Positions 32,350 to 45,796 of a stretch of 64,000 nt of DNA are shown one piece after another (position 1 is the first letter of the stretch; each line of letters opens with the position of its first letter). The notes under the pieces were generated by a model. The model was not told the DNA's origin. It did not search any database and was given only the letters and a program-made list of their open reading frames with translations. Both the position numbers and the translations under genes were made by a program. The stretch spans positions 139,470 through 203,469 of the forward strand of contig DASYHP010000064.1 in NCBI GenBank assembly GCA_035998495.1, given 5' to 3'. This DNA comes from Mesorhizobium_B sp035998495. Its GTDB lineage: Bacteria > Pseudomonadota > Alphaproteobacteria > Rhizobiales > Rhizobiaceae.

Positions 32350-32663
32350 CCCTTTTCCTCCCTGTTCCCCTGACGGGCCGTTGCTGAAAATTTAAATCGA
32401 TTCGAATCCCGTGTTCCGGGACTCGCCGGCAGGTTTGATCGACTGGCTGTGCTCTGTCAACGTGGCCTAGGGAGGGCCCCGACAGGCCGGAGCGTCGAGC
32501 AGGCAAGTGTGCTGCAGGGTCCCGCGTCCGGGTGAGCCGAGCCGGTCCGGACGAAATACCCGGCACGCTTGTATCCCCGGTGGAAGCGCCTGCGCCCTAG
32601 CTGTGCCTGTATCCGCCTTTCGCATGGAAGAAGGGAGCGGCCTTCCCGTGGGCGCAAACGGCG
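32350..32663. other. 314-base regulatory gap between xylF and phoB
   Basis: No gene seen. The part next to xylF should carry its promoter and holds the palindrome at 32391-32405. The part next to phoB contains no clear terminator. Confidence 0.5.
32391..32405. promoter_or_regulatory. Possible operator upstream of xylF
   Basis: The perfect palindrome AATCGATT (32395-32402) lies in an AT-rich stretch about 46 bases before the xylF start. A CG-centred palindrome is typical of LacI-family operators. No regulator gene is adjacent, so this is tentative. Confidence 0.35.
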
Positions 32664-33350
32664 CTAGTCCTCACGGATTGCATAGCCCGCGCCGCGCACG
32701 GTGCGGATGCGGTCGGGAAGGTCGCCCAGATTGATGGCCTTGCGCAGCCGGCCGACATGCACGTCCACCGTGCGCTCGTCGATGTCGAGCGTCTCGTCCC
32801 ATACCTTGTCGAGGAGTTGCCCGCGCGAAAAGACGCGGCCGGGATGCCGCATCATGAATTCCAGCAACCGGAACTCGGTCGGCCCAAGCTTCAGCTCGGC
32901 GTTTGCGCGCCAAGCACGGTGGGTTTCACGATCAAGCGTGATGTCACCTGCGGTCAACACATTGCCGAGCACCTGGGGCTTGGCGCGGCGCAGGAGCGCG
33001 CGCACGCGCGCCACGAACTCGGGCGTGGAGAATGGCTTGGTCAGGTAGTCGTCGGCGCCGGTGGAAAGCCCCCTCACCCGGTCCGTCTCTTCGCCGCGCG
33101 CCGTCAGCATGATGATGGGCAGGGCCCGGGTCTCGGGGCGGAGCCGAAGCCGGCGGCACAATTCGATGCCGGACAGTCCCGGCAGCATCCAGTCGAGCAC
33201 GAGCAGGTCCGGCACATCCTCCTTGAGGCGCAGGTCCGCCTCGTCCCCACGCTCCACGACCTCCACCGAAAAGCCTTCGGCTTCGAGATTGTAGCGCAGC
33301 AGAATGCCGAGCGACTCTTCGTCCTCGACCACCAAGATGCTGGCGTTCAT
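32664..33350 (-). CDS. phoB: Phosphate regulon response regulator PhoB
   Basis: A 228-residue OmpR-family regulator. The receiver has LVVEDEESL, the phosphoacceptor Asp in LLVLDWMLPGLSG (residue ~53), and DDYLTKPFST. The C-terminal winged helix contains GPTEFRLLEFMM and the recognition region DERTVDVHVGRLRKAI. It activates genes with Pho boxes when phosphate is low, including the pst operon here. It is the last gene of pstSCAB-phoU-phoB. The kinase gene phoR is not in this window. Confidence 0.96.
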   Translation of the reverse strand: MNASILVVEDEESLGILLRYNLEAEGFSVEVVERGDEADLRLKEDVPDLLVLDWMLPGLSGIELCRRLRLRPETRALPIIMLTARGEETDRVRGLSTGADDYLTKPFSTPEFVARVRALLRRAKPQVLGNVLTAGDITLDRETHRAWRANAELKLGPTEFRLLEFMMRHPGRVFSRGQLLDKVWDETLDIDERTVDVHVGRLRKAINLGDLPDRIRTVRGAGYAIRED

Positions 33351-33372
33351 GGAAGTGGCCCTGAAGGCTGTT

Positions 33373-34083
33373 CTAGATGGCCGGCAGCGGCGCCGGCGAG
33401 GTTTCGTCCCGCTTGGGACGCTTGGCCGGAAGTTGCAGCCCGGTCAGCACGTAATAGGCGTTCTCGGCGATGTTGGTGACGTGATCGCCGATCCGCTCCA
33501 GGTTCTTGGCGCAGAACAACAGATGCGTGCAGGTCGTGATGTTGCGCGGATCCTCCATCATATAGGTGAGGAGCTCGCGGAAGATCGCCGTGTAGCGGAT
33601 GTCGATCTTCTCGTCCTGCATTCGCAGGGCTTCAAGCGCGTCGGCGTCGCGACCCACATAGCGGTCGACCACCGCCTGAACTTGGTCGAGGACGAGTCCC
33701 GACATCGCTTCGATGCTGGCCGACAGCGTGCCGGCGGCCGGCGCCCGACCTACCGCGCTCACGCGCTTGGCGATGTTCTTGGCGAGATCACCGATCCGCT
33801 CGAGGTCGTTGGCCATGCGTAACGCGCCGATCACCGCGCGCAGATCCTGCGCCATGGGCTGGCGCTTGGCGATCAGCGTGACCACCCGCGCGTCGAGCTC
33901 ACGCTGATAGGCGTCCATGGCCGCGTCTTCCGCGATCACGTTGGAGGCGCGGCGCTCCTCGGCGTTGAGCAGCGCGCTCGTCGCCTCGCGCACCATGCGC
34001 GCGCCGAGCTCGCCCATGTCGAGGATCAGCCGGTCGATCTGTTCCAGCTCGGCGTCGAACGACGCCACCGTATGCTCACCCAT
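33373..34083 (-). CDS. phoU: Phosphate signalling protein PhoU
   Basis: A 236-residue all-helical protein made of two PhoU repeats with metal-binding motifs (first repeat RMVREATSALL and later EDAAMDAYQRELD; second repeat around DALEALRMQDEKID). It links the Pst transporter to the PhoR-PhoB pair and keeps the regulon off when phosphate is plentiful. It lies 65 bases after pstB and 22 bases before phoB. Confidence 0.96.
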   Translation of the reverse strand: MGEHTVASFDAELEQIDRLILDMGELGARMVREATSALLNAEERRASNVIAEDAAMDAYQRELDARVVTLIAKRQPMAQDLRAVIGALRMANDLERIGDLAKNIAKRVSAVGRAPAAGTLSASIEAMSGLVLDQVQAVVDRYVGRDADALEALRMQDEKIDIRYTAIFRELLTYMMEDPRNITTCTHLLFCAKNLERIGDHVTNIAENAYYVLTGLQLPAKRPKRDETSPAPLPAI

Positions 34084-34148
34084 TCTTCTTCTGTCCTTTC
34101 GGCAGCGGATCTTCTCGTCCGCCCGCCAGCCCCGCGAAGCCGCCGCGA

Positions 34149-34973
34149 TCAGCCATAGCGGCCGGTGATGTAGTCGCGCGTGCGCTTGTCGTCGGGGTTG
34201 GTGAACATCTTCTCCGTCGGTCCCTCCTCCACGAGAGACCCCAAGTGGAACATGGCCGTGCGCTGCGACACGCGCGCCGCCTGCTGCATGGAGTGGGTGA
34301 CGATGACGATGGTGAAGTTCTGGCGGAGTTCGTCGATCAGTTCCTCCACGCGCGCGGTGGCGATGGGGTCGAGCGCCGAGCAGGGCTCGTCCATCAGGAT
34401 CACCTCGGGCGACACGGCGATGGCGCGGGCGATGCAGAGCCGCTGCTGCTGGCCGCCGGACAGGCTCGTGCCCGGCTCGTTCATGCGATCCTTGACCTCG
34501 TTCCAGAGGCCGGCGCGCTTCAGGCTCGACTCCACGATCCCGTCGAGTTCGGCGCGGTCGCGCGCGAGCCCATGGATGCGCGGACCATAGGCCACGTTCT
34601 CGTAGATCGACTTGGGGAACGGGTTCGGCTTCTGGAACACCATGCCGACGCGGGCGCGCAGCTCGACCACGTCGATGCGCGGGTCATAGACATCGTCGTC
34701 GTCGAGCAGGATCGTGCCCATGACGCGGGCGATGTCGATCGTGTCGTTCATGCGGTTCAGGCAGCGCAGAAAGGTGGACTTGCCGCAGCCGGACGGGCCG
34801 ATCAGCGCCGTGACCTGGCGCTCGCGCATGTCGAGGTCCACGTCGTCGAGGGCCTGCTTGGCCCCGTAGAACACGTTCACCTTGCGGGCCCGCATCTTGA
34901 CCTTTTCATTGGTCGGCGCGCTCACGGGGGCGTGGCTCATCGTTTCAGGCGATTGCATCAGCATGGTTCCCAC
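34149..34973 (-). CDS. pstB: Phosphate ABC transporter ATP-binding protein PstB
   Basis: A 274-residue ATPase with Walker A GPSGCGKST, signature LSGGQQQRLCIARA, Walker B VILMDEPCSALDP and the switch histidine in VIVTHSMQQA. The N-terminal 25 residues are a variable extension. GTG 34973 has AAAGGA five bases upstream; ATG 34964 is the alternative. It energises phosphate uptake through PstC-PstA. Confidence 0.96.
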   Translation of the reverse strand: MGTMLMQSPETMSHAPVSAPTNEKVKMRARKVNVFYGAKQALDDVDLDMRERQVTALIGPSGCGKSTFLRCLNRMNDTIDIARVMGTILLDDDDVYDPRIDVVELRARVGMVFQKPNPFPKSIYENVAYGPRIHGLARDRAELDGIVESSLKRAGLWNEVKDRMNEPGTSLSGGQQQRLCIARAIAVSPEVILMDEPCSALDPIATARVEELIDELRQNFTIVIVTHSMQQAARVSQRTAMFHLGSLVEEGPTEKMFTNPDDKRTRDYITGRYG

Positions 34974-34991
34974 CGAATCCTTTGCGACGCC

Positions 34992-36587
34992 TCACCAGCG
35001 TCGCTCGAAGCGCTTGCGCAAGAGGACGGCCAGCGCGTTCATCAAAACAAGGAAAACCAGAAGCACGAGAATTGCGGCCGACGTCTTCTGGGCGAAGGCC
35101 GCCTCGGGGAAGTCGGCCCACATGAAGATCTGCACGGGCAGGATGGTGGCCGGATCCGTGAAGCCGCCGGGCACGTCCACGATGAAGGCCACCATGCCGA
35201 TCATCAGGAGCGGCGCCGTTTCGCCGAGCGCATGCGCCATGCCGAGGATCGTGCCGGTCATGATGCCGGGCATCGCGAGCGGCAGCACGTGGTGGAACAC
35301 GGCTTGGGTCTTGGACGCGCCCACGCCATAGGCGCCTTCGCGGATCGAAGGCGGGACGGCCCGCAGCGCGGCGCGCGAGGCGATGATGATGATGGGCAGC
35401 GTCATCAGCGAGAGAACCACGCCGCCCACCACGGGTGCGGAGCGCGGCATGCCGAAGAAGTTGAGGAAAACGGCGAGCCCCAGCAGGCCGAACACGATGG
35501 AAGGCACTGCGGCCAGGTTGTTGATGTTGACCTCGATCAGATAGGTGAGCCGGTTCTTGGGCGCAAACTCTTCGAGGTAGATGGCCGCCGCCACGCCGAG
35601 CGGGAAGGCCAGCGCCAGCGTCACGGTCAGCGTCAGGAAAGAGCCCACAACGGCCCCCCATACGCCGGCGACCTCCGGCTCGCGGCTGGCCGTGCCGAAC
35701 AGGAACTGGGTGTTGAAGCGGCTTTCGATCCGCCCCTGGCTTTCCAGGGCATCCAGATAAACAATGGACGCGTCGCTGATCTTGCGTGTGCTTTCGGGCT
35801 GCGCGACTGTGCGGAGCGTGGCCGGCGCGGGCGCATCGGCGCTCGAAAAGGGCAGCATCACCTCGCCCTTCGCCGTGTTGCCGGGCCCCACTTGCGCGAG
35901 CTTGACCACCCCGCCCCGGGTTTCCACGAAGACCGAGCCCTGCCGGATGCCCAATTCCCGCATGCCGCTCGCGTCGGGGCGCGCGCCGACGCTGTCGGCG
36001 GCCGCCTGAATGGTGTTGTCGGCGAAGGTCAGCGTCACCTCGTCCCCGGCGCCCGAAACGGCGACGAGGCCGGGCAAGGTCTGCCTTTCGCGGCCGCGCG
36101 CGGTGAGGCCCTTGAGGTAAAGATCGGCCTCGTCGTCCAGCAGGATCGGCACGGGCAGGCGGCCGCCCAGAGTCAGGTCGCCATCGAGCGCGTCGCGCTT
36201 GACGATGGTGCTCGCGCCCGAGGAGATGAGGCCGCGCAAGGTGCGTCGCTCCCGGCGCTCGGTGACGCTCGGAAACGCCTCGCCCAGCGCGTCATTGACG
36301 ATGTCGTCGAAATTGGCGGCGGCCGCCTTGGCGGGATCGACGCGGGCGGGCGAAAGGTCAAGGTCGAGCACGGCGTAGTTGGCGCGCAGGGCCGGCAGAG
36401 CCTGGCTGACGATGGTGCCGAGCAGGATCGCCAGGAAAAGGGCCGCGATGCCCACGGCGGCCGCGCCCAGCCATTTGAACATGCGCTCGGTGCGGTAGCG
36501 CTTGGCCAGCCGTGCGCGCACGATATCGGTGCTGGAGCGAGCGGGCGCTGTCCCGGGGGCCGGGCGAGTAGCGGCGAGATCAGTCAT
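34992..36587 (-). CDS. pstA: Phosphate ABC transporter permease PstA (long form)
   Basis: A 531-residue permease. Residues ~1-60 carry a first membrane helix; residues ~75-290 form the extra soluble domain (DUF3333-type) found in alphaproteobacterial PstA; the C-terminal ~240 residues are the conserved permease with the EAA-like loop REGAYGVGASKTQAVFHHVLP. ATG 36587 overlaps the pstC stop by eight bases. The frame is open to 36716, inside pstC, but without family similarity. The usual enterobacterial PstA is about 300 residues. Confidence 0.95.
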   Translation of the reverse strand: MTDLAATRPAPGTAPARSSTDIVRARLAKRYRTERMFKWLGAAAVGIAALFLAILLGTIVSQALPALRANYAVLDLDLSPARVDPAKAAAANFDDIVNDALGEAFPSVTERRERRTLRGLISSGASTIVKRDALDGDLTLGGRLPVPILLDDEADLYLKGLTARGRERQTLPGLVAVSGAGDEVTLTFADNTIQAAADSVGARPDASGMRELGIRQGSVFVETRGGVVKLAQVGPGNTAKGEVMLPFSSADAPAPATLRTVAQPESTRKISDASIVYLDALESQGRIESRFNTQFLFGTASREPEVAGVWGAVVGSFLTLTVTLALAFPLGVAAAIYLEEFAPKNRLTYLIEVNINNLAAVPSIVFGLLGLAVFLNFFGMPRSAPVVGGVVLSLMTLPIIIIASRAALRAVPPSIREGAYGVGASKTQAVFHHVLPLAMPGIMTGTILGMAHALGETAPLLMIGMVAFIVDVPGGFTDPATILPVQIFMWADFPEAAFAQKTSAAILVLLVFLVLMNALAVLLRKRFERRW

Positions 36588-37968
36588 AGCGTTCCCGGTA
36601 TTTCTGGACCACGCGCAAGGCGACCACGTTGAGCGCGAGCGTCGCGCAGAACAGCACCAGGCCCAGCGCGAAGGCGGCGAGCGTCTTGGGGCTGTCGAAT
36701 TCCTGGTCGCCCACAAGAAGCGTGGCGATCTGCACCGTCACTGTGGTCACGGCTTCAAGCGGGTTGGCGGTCAAGTTGGCGGCGAGACCCGCCGCCATGA
36801 CCACGATCATGGTCTCGCCGATGGCGCGCGAAATGGCGAGCAGCATGGCCGACACGATGCCGGGCAAAGCCGCCGGAAGCACCACCTTGCGGATGGTTTC
36901 GGACTTGGTGGCGCCGAGCCCGGCCGAGCCGTCGCGCAAGGATTGCGGCACGGCGTTGAGAACGTCGTCCGACAGCGAGGACACGAAAGGGATGATCATG
37001 ATGCCCATGACCACGCCCGCGGCGAGCGCCGATTCGGAGGAGACGCTGAGCCCCAGGCTCTCGCCCCAGCCGCGGATGAAGGGCGCGACGGTCAGCGCGG
37101 CGAAGAAGCCGTACACGACGGTCGGAATGCCGGCCAGGATTTCGAGGACCGGCTTGGCCACGGCGCGCACAGGCTTGGACGCGTAGTCGGAAAGATAGAT
37201 GGCGCACATCAGGCCGATGGGCGCGGCCACCAGCATGGCGATGAACGTGATGAGCAGCGTGCCCGCGAACAGCGGCACGGCGCCGAAGATTTCGGTGTTC
37301 ACGGCTCCCCTCTCGTCGCCCGCGCCGACAAAGGCGCTTTGCGGGCTCCAGTGAAGGCCGAACAGGAAGTCGTGAAGGGGAACGGCTGCGAAGAACCGGA
37401 AGGACTCAAACAACAGCGAAAGCACGATGCCGACCGTCGTCAGAACGGCAACGGTGGCTGCCGCAAGCAGCGTGACCCGCAGAATGCCCTCGACGCGGTG
37501 GCGCGCCCGGAAGCGGGGCGCGATCTGTCGCGAGCCCCAAACGAAGCCGCTCACGATCAGCGCGAGCACGGCGATGGCCTCAAGGATCGAGCTCGTCCGG
37601 CCGAGCGTGCGGAAAGTGCCGGCCGCTGCTTCCTTGGCCGCGTCGAGGAATGCCACCGCCTGGCCGAGCGCGAGCGCGCGAGCGTCGCGCAGGAACGCTT
37701 CGGCTTGCGTGGGGCTCAGGCTGGCAAGGCTCGAGGCCAGCCGGTCGCGGGCGATTCCAGTCTCGACAGCGGGCGACAGCAGCGTCCAGAGAACAAGCAA
37801 GAGCAGCGCCGGTCCCGCGGTGACGAGCGCCAGGAACGTGCCATGCTGGCTGGGCAGCGAGTGCAGCCTGGCAACGTCGCCGCCGACGCTCGCGCGGGCG
37901 TATGAGCGTCCATATGCCCAGGCCGCCGCGAAAGCGGCGGCCAGGATGAGGACCAGAATGCCGGTCAT
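36580..37968 (-). CDS. pstC: Phosphate ABC transporter permease PstC (long form)
   Basis: A 462-residue permease. The first ~200 residues hold two or three additional helices and a soluble segment, as in the long alphaproteobacterial PstC; the rest is the standard permease, with PVLEILAGIPTVVYGFFAAL and the EAA-like loop RDGSAGLGATKSETIRKVVLP. It forms the membrane channel with PstA and lies 19 bases after pstS. Confidence 0.95.
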   Translation of the reverse strand: MTGILVLILAAAFAAAWAYGRSYARASVGGDVARLHSLPSQHGTFLALVTAGPALLLLVLWTLLSPAVETGIARDRLASSLASLSPTQAEAFLRDARALALGQAVAFLDAAKEAAAGTFRTLGRTSSILEAIAVLALIVSGFVWGSRQIAPRFRARHRVEGILRVTLLAAATVAVLTTVGIVLSLLFESFRFFAAVPLHDFLFGLHWSPQSAFVGAGDERGAVNTEIFGAVPLFAGTLLITFIAMLVAAPIGLMCAIYLSDYASKPVRAVAKPVLEILAGIPTVVYGFFAALTVAPFIRGWGESLGLSVSSESALAAGVVMGIMIIPFVSSLSDDVLNAVPQSLRDGSAGLGATKSETIRKVVLPAALPGIVSAMLLAISRAIGETMIVVMAAGLAANLTANPLEAVTTVTVQIATLLVGDQEFDSPKTLAAFALGLVLFCATLALNVVALRVVQKYRERYD

Positions 37969-37987
37969 GGGGATTTTCCCTTGAGGA

Positions 37988-38992
37988 TCAGGAGCCCATG
38001 CCCTTCAGGCTCTGGGCCGCCTCGGCGGCCGCGGCGCGCTCGGCGTCGGGGAGCGGGATCAGGCCTTTGTCCGCGAGATAGCCTTCGGTCCCCCAAGCGG
38101 CGTCCGAGGTGTATTCGGCGATGAACTCCTTCATGCCGGAGATCACGTCCGCATGCTCCTTCTTCGCGTAGACGAAGAGCGAGCGCGACACCGGGTATTC
38201 GCCCGAGGCGATGTTCTCAAACGTCGGCTCGACGCCCTCGACCGCGTGGCCCGTCAGCTTGTCGGCGTTCTGGTCGAGGAAGGAGAAGCCGAAGACGCCC
38301 ACCGCGTTCGGGTTGGCCTCGAGCTTCTGGACGATGAGGTTGTCGTTCTCGCCAGCTTCCACGAAAGCGCCGTCCTCGCGGATCTCGGTGCAGGCATCCT
38401 CGTTCGCCGAGCTCATTTCGTCGGGGCATGCCGCTTCCATGACCAGCTCGACAAAGGCGTCACGCGTGCCGGAGGTCGGCGGGGGGCCGAGCACCTCGAT
38501 CTTGGCGTTGGGCAGCGAGGGGTCCACGTCCGACCAGTTCTGGTTCGGGTTGGCGACCATCTGGCCGTCCTTGACCACCTGCTTGGCGAGCGCGTTGAAG
38601 ATCTGCTCCTTGCTCAGCGGGAATTCCTCGCCTTCCGACGCGCTCGCCAGCACGATCCCGTCGAATCCGACCTTGATCTCGACCGGCGTCACGCCGTTCT
38701 GGCGGCAGGTCGCGAGCTCGTCTTCCTTGATGGCGCGGGAAGCGTTGGCGAAGTCGGGCGTGTTCTCGCCCACGCCCTCGCAGAACAGCTTTATGCCGCC
38801 GCCCGTGCCCGTGGCCTCCACGACAGGGGCCGAGAACTGGCCGCCCTGCGCGAAGCGCTCGGCCACCGCGGTCGTGAAGGGGAACACCGTGGACGAGCCG
38901 ACGATGCGGATCTGGTCGCGCGCGACAGCCGCGCCGGCACTGATGCCGAGCGCGATCGCGCCGGCGCTCACGCCGAGGAGAAGTTTCTTCAT
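37988..38992 (-). CDS. pstS: Periplasmic phosphate-binding protein PstS
   Basis: A 334-residue binding protein. The signal peptide (MKKLLLGVSAGAIALG, cleavage near AVA) is followed by IRIVGSSTVFPFTTAVAERF, whose GSST loop contacts phosphate, and by PPTSGTRDAFVEL, the second phosphate loop. First gene of the operon, with AGGAG before the ATG and a Pho box about 180 bases upstream. Confidence 0.96.
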   Translation of the reverse strand: MKKLLLGVSAGAIALGISAGAAVARDQIRIVGSSTVFPFTTAVAERFAQGGQFSAPVVEATGTGGGIKLFCEGVGENTPDFANASRAIKEDELATCRQNGVTPVEIKVGFDGIVLASASEGEEFPLSKEQIFNALAKQVVKDGQMVANPNQNWSDVDPSLPNAKIEVLGPPPTSGTRDAFVELVMEAACPDEMSSANEDACTEIREDGAFVEAGENDNLIVQKLEANPNAVGVFGFSFLDQNADKLTGHAVEGVEPTFENIASGEYPVSRSLFVYAKKEHADVISGMKEFIAEYTSDAAWGTEGYLADKGLIPLPDAERAAAAEAAQSLKGMGS

Positions 38993-39173
38993 CGTGGCCT
39001 GCTCCTGTTGAAAGATGAAACGGGGCCGTCAAGGCCGGAAGCCTCGCGCGACGCCTTGTCCCTGTTCGTTTGCCTGGCGCGGCATGCGGCCCGAGCCGGC
39101 CACGCCTCCCGGCGCCGGCGGGCCGTCTTCAGCGTTCCGCCAGCACCTGCAGGAGCCCGTAGCGGGGTTTTAC

Positions 39174-39200
39174 GACAGCTCCATGACAGCCGCGCGACAG
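39174..39200 (-). promoter_or_regulatory. Pho box with three half-sites
   Basis: On the minus strand CTGTC occurs three times at an exact 11-base period (39200, 39189 and 39178 are the first bases), the spacing of PhoB half-sites. It lies upstream of pstS and 36 bases from the stop of the neighbouring kinase gene. Confidence 0.85.
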
Positions 39201-39236
39201 CTCGGTGAAGCCCGGCAAGTCTCTTGTGGAAGCTTG

Positions 39237-43439
<4,203 letters not shown>

Positions 43440-43733
43440 CCCTCTCCCTTTCCGTCCGGCTCCGGGACGAAGAAGGCGATGCGGCCTTATGGTGAGGCGG
43501 CAGTGTTTAAGGATCAGCTAACCTTAAGCATGGCAGATGATGCGCCAGGCGCCGGACCGTTTCGGTCCAGAGGCGCGGAGGTGGCGATGCTTTGGGATGC
43601 GAGCGCCGGGTGCGTCGGCGCGATACCTGAATGGAAGATGAAGCGGGGCTTCAGCCCGGCATCAGGCGCAGCGCCGTAAGCAAAGCACCGCAGCCATGGC
43701 CCGCCCATGCTCGACACCAAGGAGGTTCTTGTC
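43440..43733. other. 294-base divergent intergenic region
   Basis: Separates the multi-PAS kinase from the DUF4360-like locus and should hold promoters for both. I see no consensus EcfG or Pho box here, and no gene. Confidence 0.5.
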
Positions 43734-44327
43734 GTGAAAACCACTCTCGCCGCCGCCCTCGCCCTTGGCCTGGGCGTCTCCTCATTCGCCCATGCCGACG
43801 ACATCGCTCTGGGCCAGCCCGGCTACGGCGGCACCGGCTGCCCCTCGGGCAGCGTGTCCGCGACGCTCAGCCCTGACGCCAAGTCGCTGAGCCTGCTCTT
43901 CGACGCCTACACCGTCGAGGCGGGCGGAGACACGGGCAAGAAGTTCGACCGCAAGAGCTGCAACATCGCCATTCCCGTCCATGTGCCGCAGGGCCGTTCC
44001 GTGTCGGTTCTGGCGATCGACTACCGCGGCTACAACAACGTTCCGTCGGGCGCCTCCACCGATTTCAACGTGGAGTATTTCTTTGCGGGCAAGCGCGGCC
44101 CCATCTTCAAGAAGACGTTCAGGGGGCCTCTCGATACGGACTACCTGATCCAGAACTCGCTCACGGCCGACGCCGTCGTGTGGTCGCGCTGCGGCGAGGA
44201 CGTGAACCTTCGCACCAACTCGTCGATCCGCGTGAACACCAAGAGCAACAAGCAGGCGCTAGCGACCGTCGATTCTCAGGACGTGAACGCGGCCATCGTA
44301 TATCTCCTGCAATGGCGGTCTTGCTGA
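43734..44327 (+). CDS. Secreted DUF4360-like protein
   Basis: A 197-residue exported protein. The signal peptide (KTTLAAALALGLGVSSFAHA) is followed by a beta-rich domain with GGTGCPSGS, DRKSCNIAIPVHVPQG, LAIDYRGYNNVP and VEYFFAGKRGP, the pattern of DUF4360. Four cysteines (GCP, SCN, RCG and the final Cys) probably pair. A perfect AAGGAGG eight bases before GTG 43734 decides the start over ATG 43707. First of three genes in a row; the third encodes a clear paralogue. DUF4360 has no known function. Confidence 0.85.
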   Translation: MKTTLAAALALGLGVSSFAHADDIALGQPGYGGTGCPSGSVSATLSPDAKSLSLLFDAYTVEAGGDTGKKFDRKSCNIAIPVHVPQGRSVSVLAIDYRGYNNVPSGASTDFNVEYFFAGKRGPIFKKTFRGPLDTDYLIQNSLTADAVVWSRCGEDVNLRTNSSIRVNTKSNKQALATVDSQDVNAAIVYLLQWRSC

Positions 44328-44344
44328 TCGCGTAAGCCAAAGGC

Positions 44345-44364
44345 GGGCGGCCAAAGGGCCGCCC
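44345..44364 (+). other. Hairpin between the first two genes of the DUF4360-like locus
   Basis: An 8-bp perfect stem GGGCGGCC / GGCCGCCC with an AAAG loop, 17 bases after the first stop. Without a T-run it is more likely an mRNA-stabilising or processing element than a terminator. Confidence 0.5.
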
Positions 44365-44389
44365 GGCCATGCGCAAAGGGGAATCGAGC

Positions 44390-45742
44390 ATGAAGCAGGT
44401 GGGCGTGTCGCTGGCGACATTTGTGGTCTGGGCTGCGGCAAGCTCGGCTTCGGCTGCCGCCGAATGCAGCGTCGGCATCGTTACGGCCAACCCCGAGGCT
44501 GGCGCGATTTCGGTCCCCTTCGACTTCTTCGAGGCCACGCTCGATGATCCTGCGGCCTGCAATCTCGCTGTTCCCAGCGGCGTCGCGCCTGCGCCGGGCA
44601 CCTTCTCGGTCTACTCGGCCGACTATCGCGGCTTCGTCAGCGAAGGCGACCAGGTTCAGCTGACAGTCGAGCAGGATGGCTTGATCGACCGGGCGATCGT
44701 ATCCGGCCCACAGGATGGGCTCATCTTCCGGAACTATGTCGGCGACTTCGGGACGCCTGAACTCAACTCCGACATCATGCTCGCGCTCTTGACGGCGGCA
44801 GATCCGGATTCCGTCGCCCAGCTCGACACCATCGACTACCTTCTCGCCGCCACGACCACGCTCGACGAGGTCGAGCAGTCGCTCCGCGACATTGCATCGG
44901 CGCGCACGGGAACGATGCTTCACCTGCAATCGACCGCCGATCTCCTGGCGGGCGGCAACCAGCCCTTCGCGGGGCCGGACGAACTGACGATCCTGGGCGG
45001 CGTCGGCTCGCATCTTATCGGCCTCAACGCGCGCTACTCCATCAGCCCCGACCTGACCTTCTCGGGCGGCGCCGGCTACTTCGACCAGGACCTGAACGGG
45101 GCGAACGCGCGCGGCGTGATGTTCACGGGTGCGCTCCGCTACCTGCCGGCCGCGCCGGCGGCCCTGCGCCCTTTCGCCGAGACCGGCGTGCGGGCGGCCC
45201 CGCTCAGCGCCCGCTTCACCCGCTCTTACGACGACGGCTCGGAAGATGGCGCCTCCGCCGCCTTCAGCGCCGACGGGCTCTTCGCCGGCGCTTATCTCGA
45301 AGGGGGCGTTGTGCTCACGCCTGACACCGACAACCAGATCGTCCTGTCCGCCACGGTCGCCCACGATCGGCTCCGCACGGACGCCGTGTCGGAGGAGTTC
45401 GGTCCAGACAACCTCTTCGCCGCCTCCTTTGACGAGGAAACCACGGCGGTCACCACGGTCAAGCTCGGCGCGGCCTGGACGACGATCCTCGCGCCCGACT
45501 TGGATCTCACGCTCAACGGTGGGGTGGGCCACGGCGCCGCGGGTGGCGACCTCGACGCCGGCATCGCCTTTGTGGGCGCGGTGGAAGTCGAGGCTCAGGA
45601 CGACAGCTTCGTTGACTATGGCGCGCGGCTCGGCTTCAAGCCCGCCGAAAGCTTGAAGGCCGATCTTTTCCTGCAGGGCGTGTCGGCCCGCGAAGCGGGC
45701 ACGCACGTTTTCTACGGCGGTTCTTTGAGTCGCCAGTTCTAA
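44390..45742 (+). CDS. DUF4360-like head fused to an outer-membrane-barrel-like tail
   Basis: A 450-residue exported protein. After a signal peptide (cleavage near ASA) residues ~25-105 resemble a shortened DUF4360 domain: ISVPFDFFEATLDD, CNLAVPSGV and VYSADYRGFVSEG parallel the flanking proteins. A helical linker (~145-200) leads to a C-terminal ~250-residue stretch of alternating amphipathic strands rich in Gly and aromatic residues, ending in LSRQF with a terminal Phe, as in autotransporter-type barrels assembled by Bam. AAAGGGGA precedes ATG 44390. It lies between two DUF4360-like genes; I infer an outer-membrane partner or anchor for them. Confidence 0.8.
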   Translation: MKQVGVSLATFVVWAAASSASAAAECSVGIVTANPEAGAISVPFDFFEATLDDPAACNLAVPSGVAPAPGTFSVYSADYRGFVSEGDQVQLTVEQDGLIDRAIVSGPQDGLIFRNYVGDFGTPELNSDIMLALLTAADPDSVAQLDTIDYLLAATTTLDEVEQSLRDIASARTGTMLHLQSTADLLAGGNQPFAGPDELTILGGVGSHLIGLNARYSISPDLTFSGGAGYFDQDLNGANARGVMFTGALRYLPAAPAALRPFAETGVRAAPLSARFTRSYDDGSEDGASAAFSADGLFAGAYLEGGVVLTPDTDNQIVLSATVAHDRLRTDAVSEEFGPDNLFAASFDEETTAVTTVKLGAAWTTILAPDLDLTLNGGVGHGAAGGDLDAGIAFVGAVEVEAQDDSFVDYGARLGFKPAESLKADLFLQGVSAREAGTHVFYGGSLSRQF

Positions 45743-45796
45743 ATCCAAGCGGCGACGCCGAGGGACGACGGCCCGGCCCGATTCGGGAGGTCAGAA

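Noticed and set aside
34245..36632. A 795-residue rightward open frame over pstB and pstA
   Set aside because: Antisense shadow of well-recognised Pst genes; composition (His, Arg, Gly, Asp rich) is typical of shadows in GC-rich DNA.
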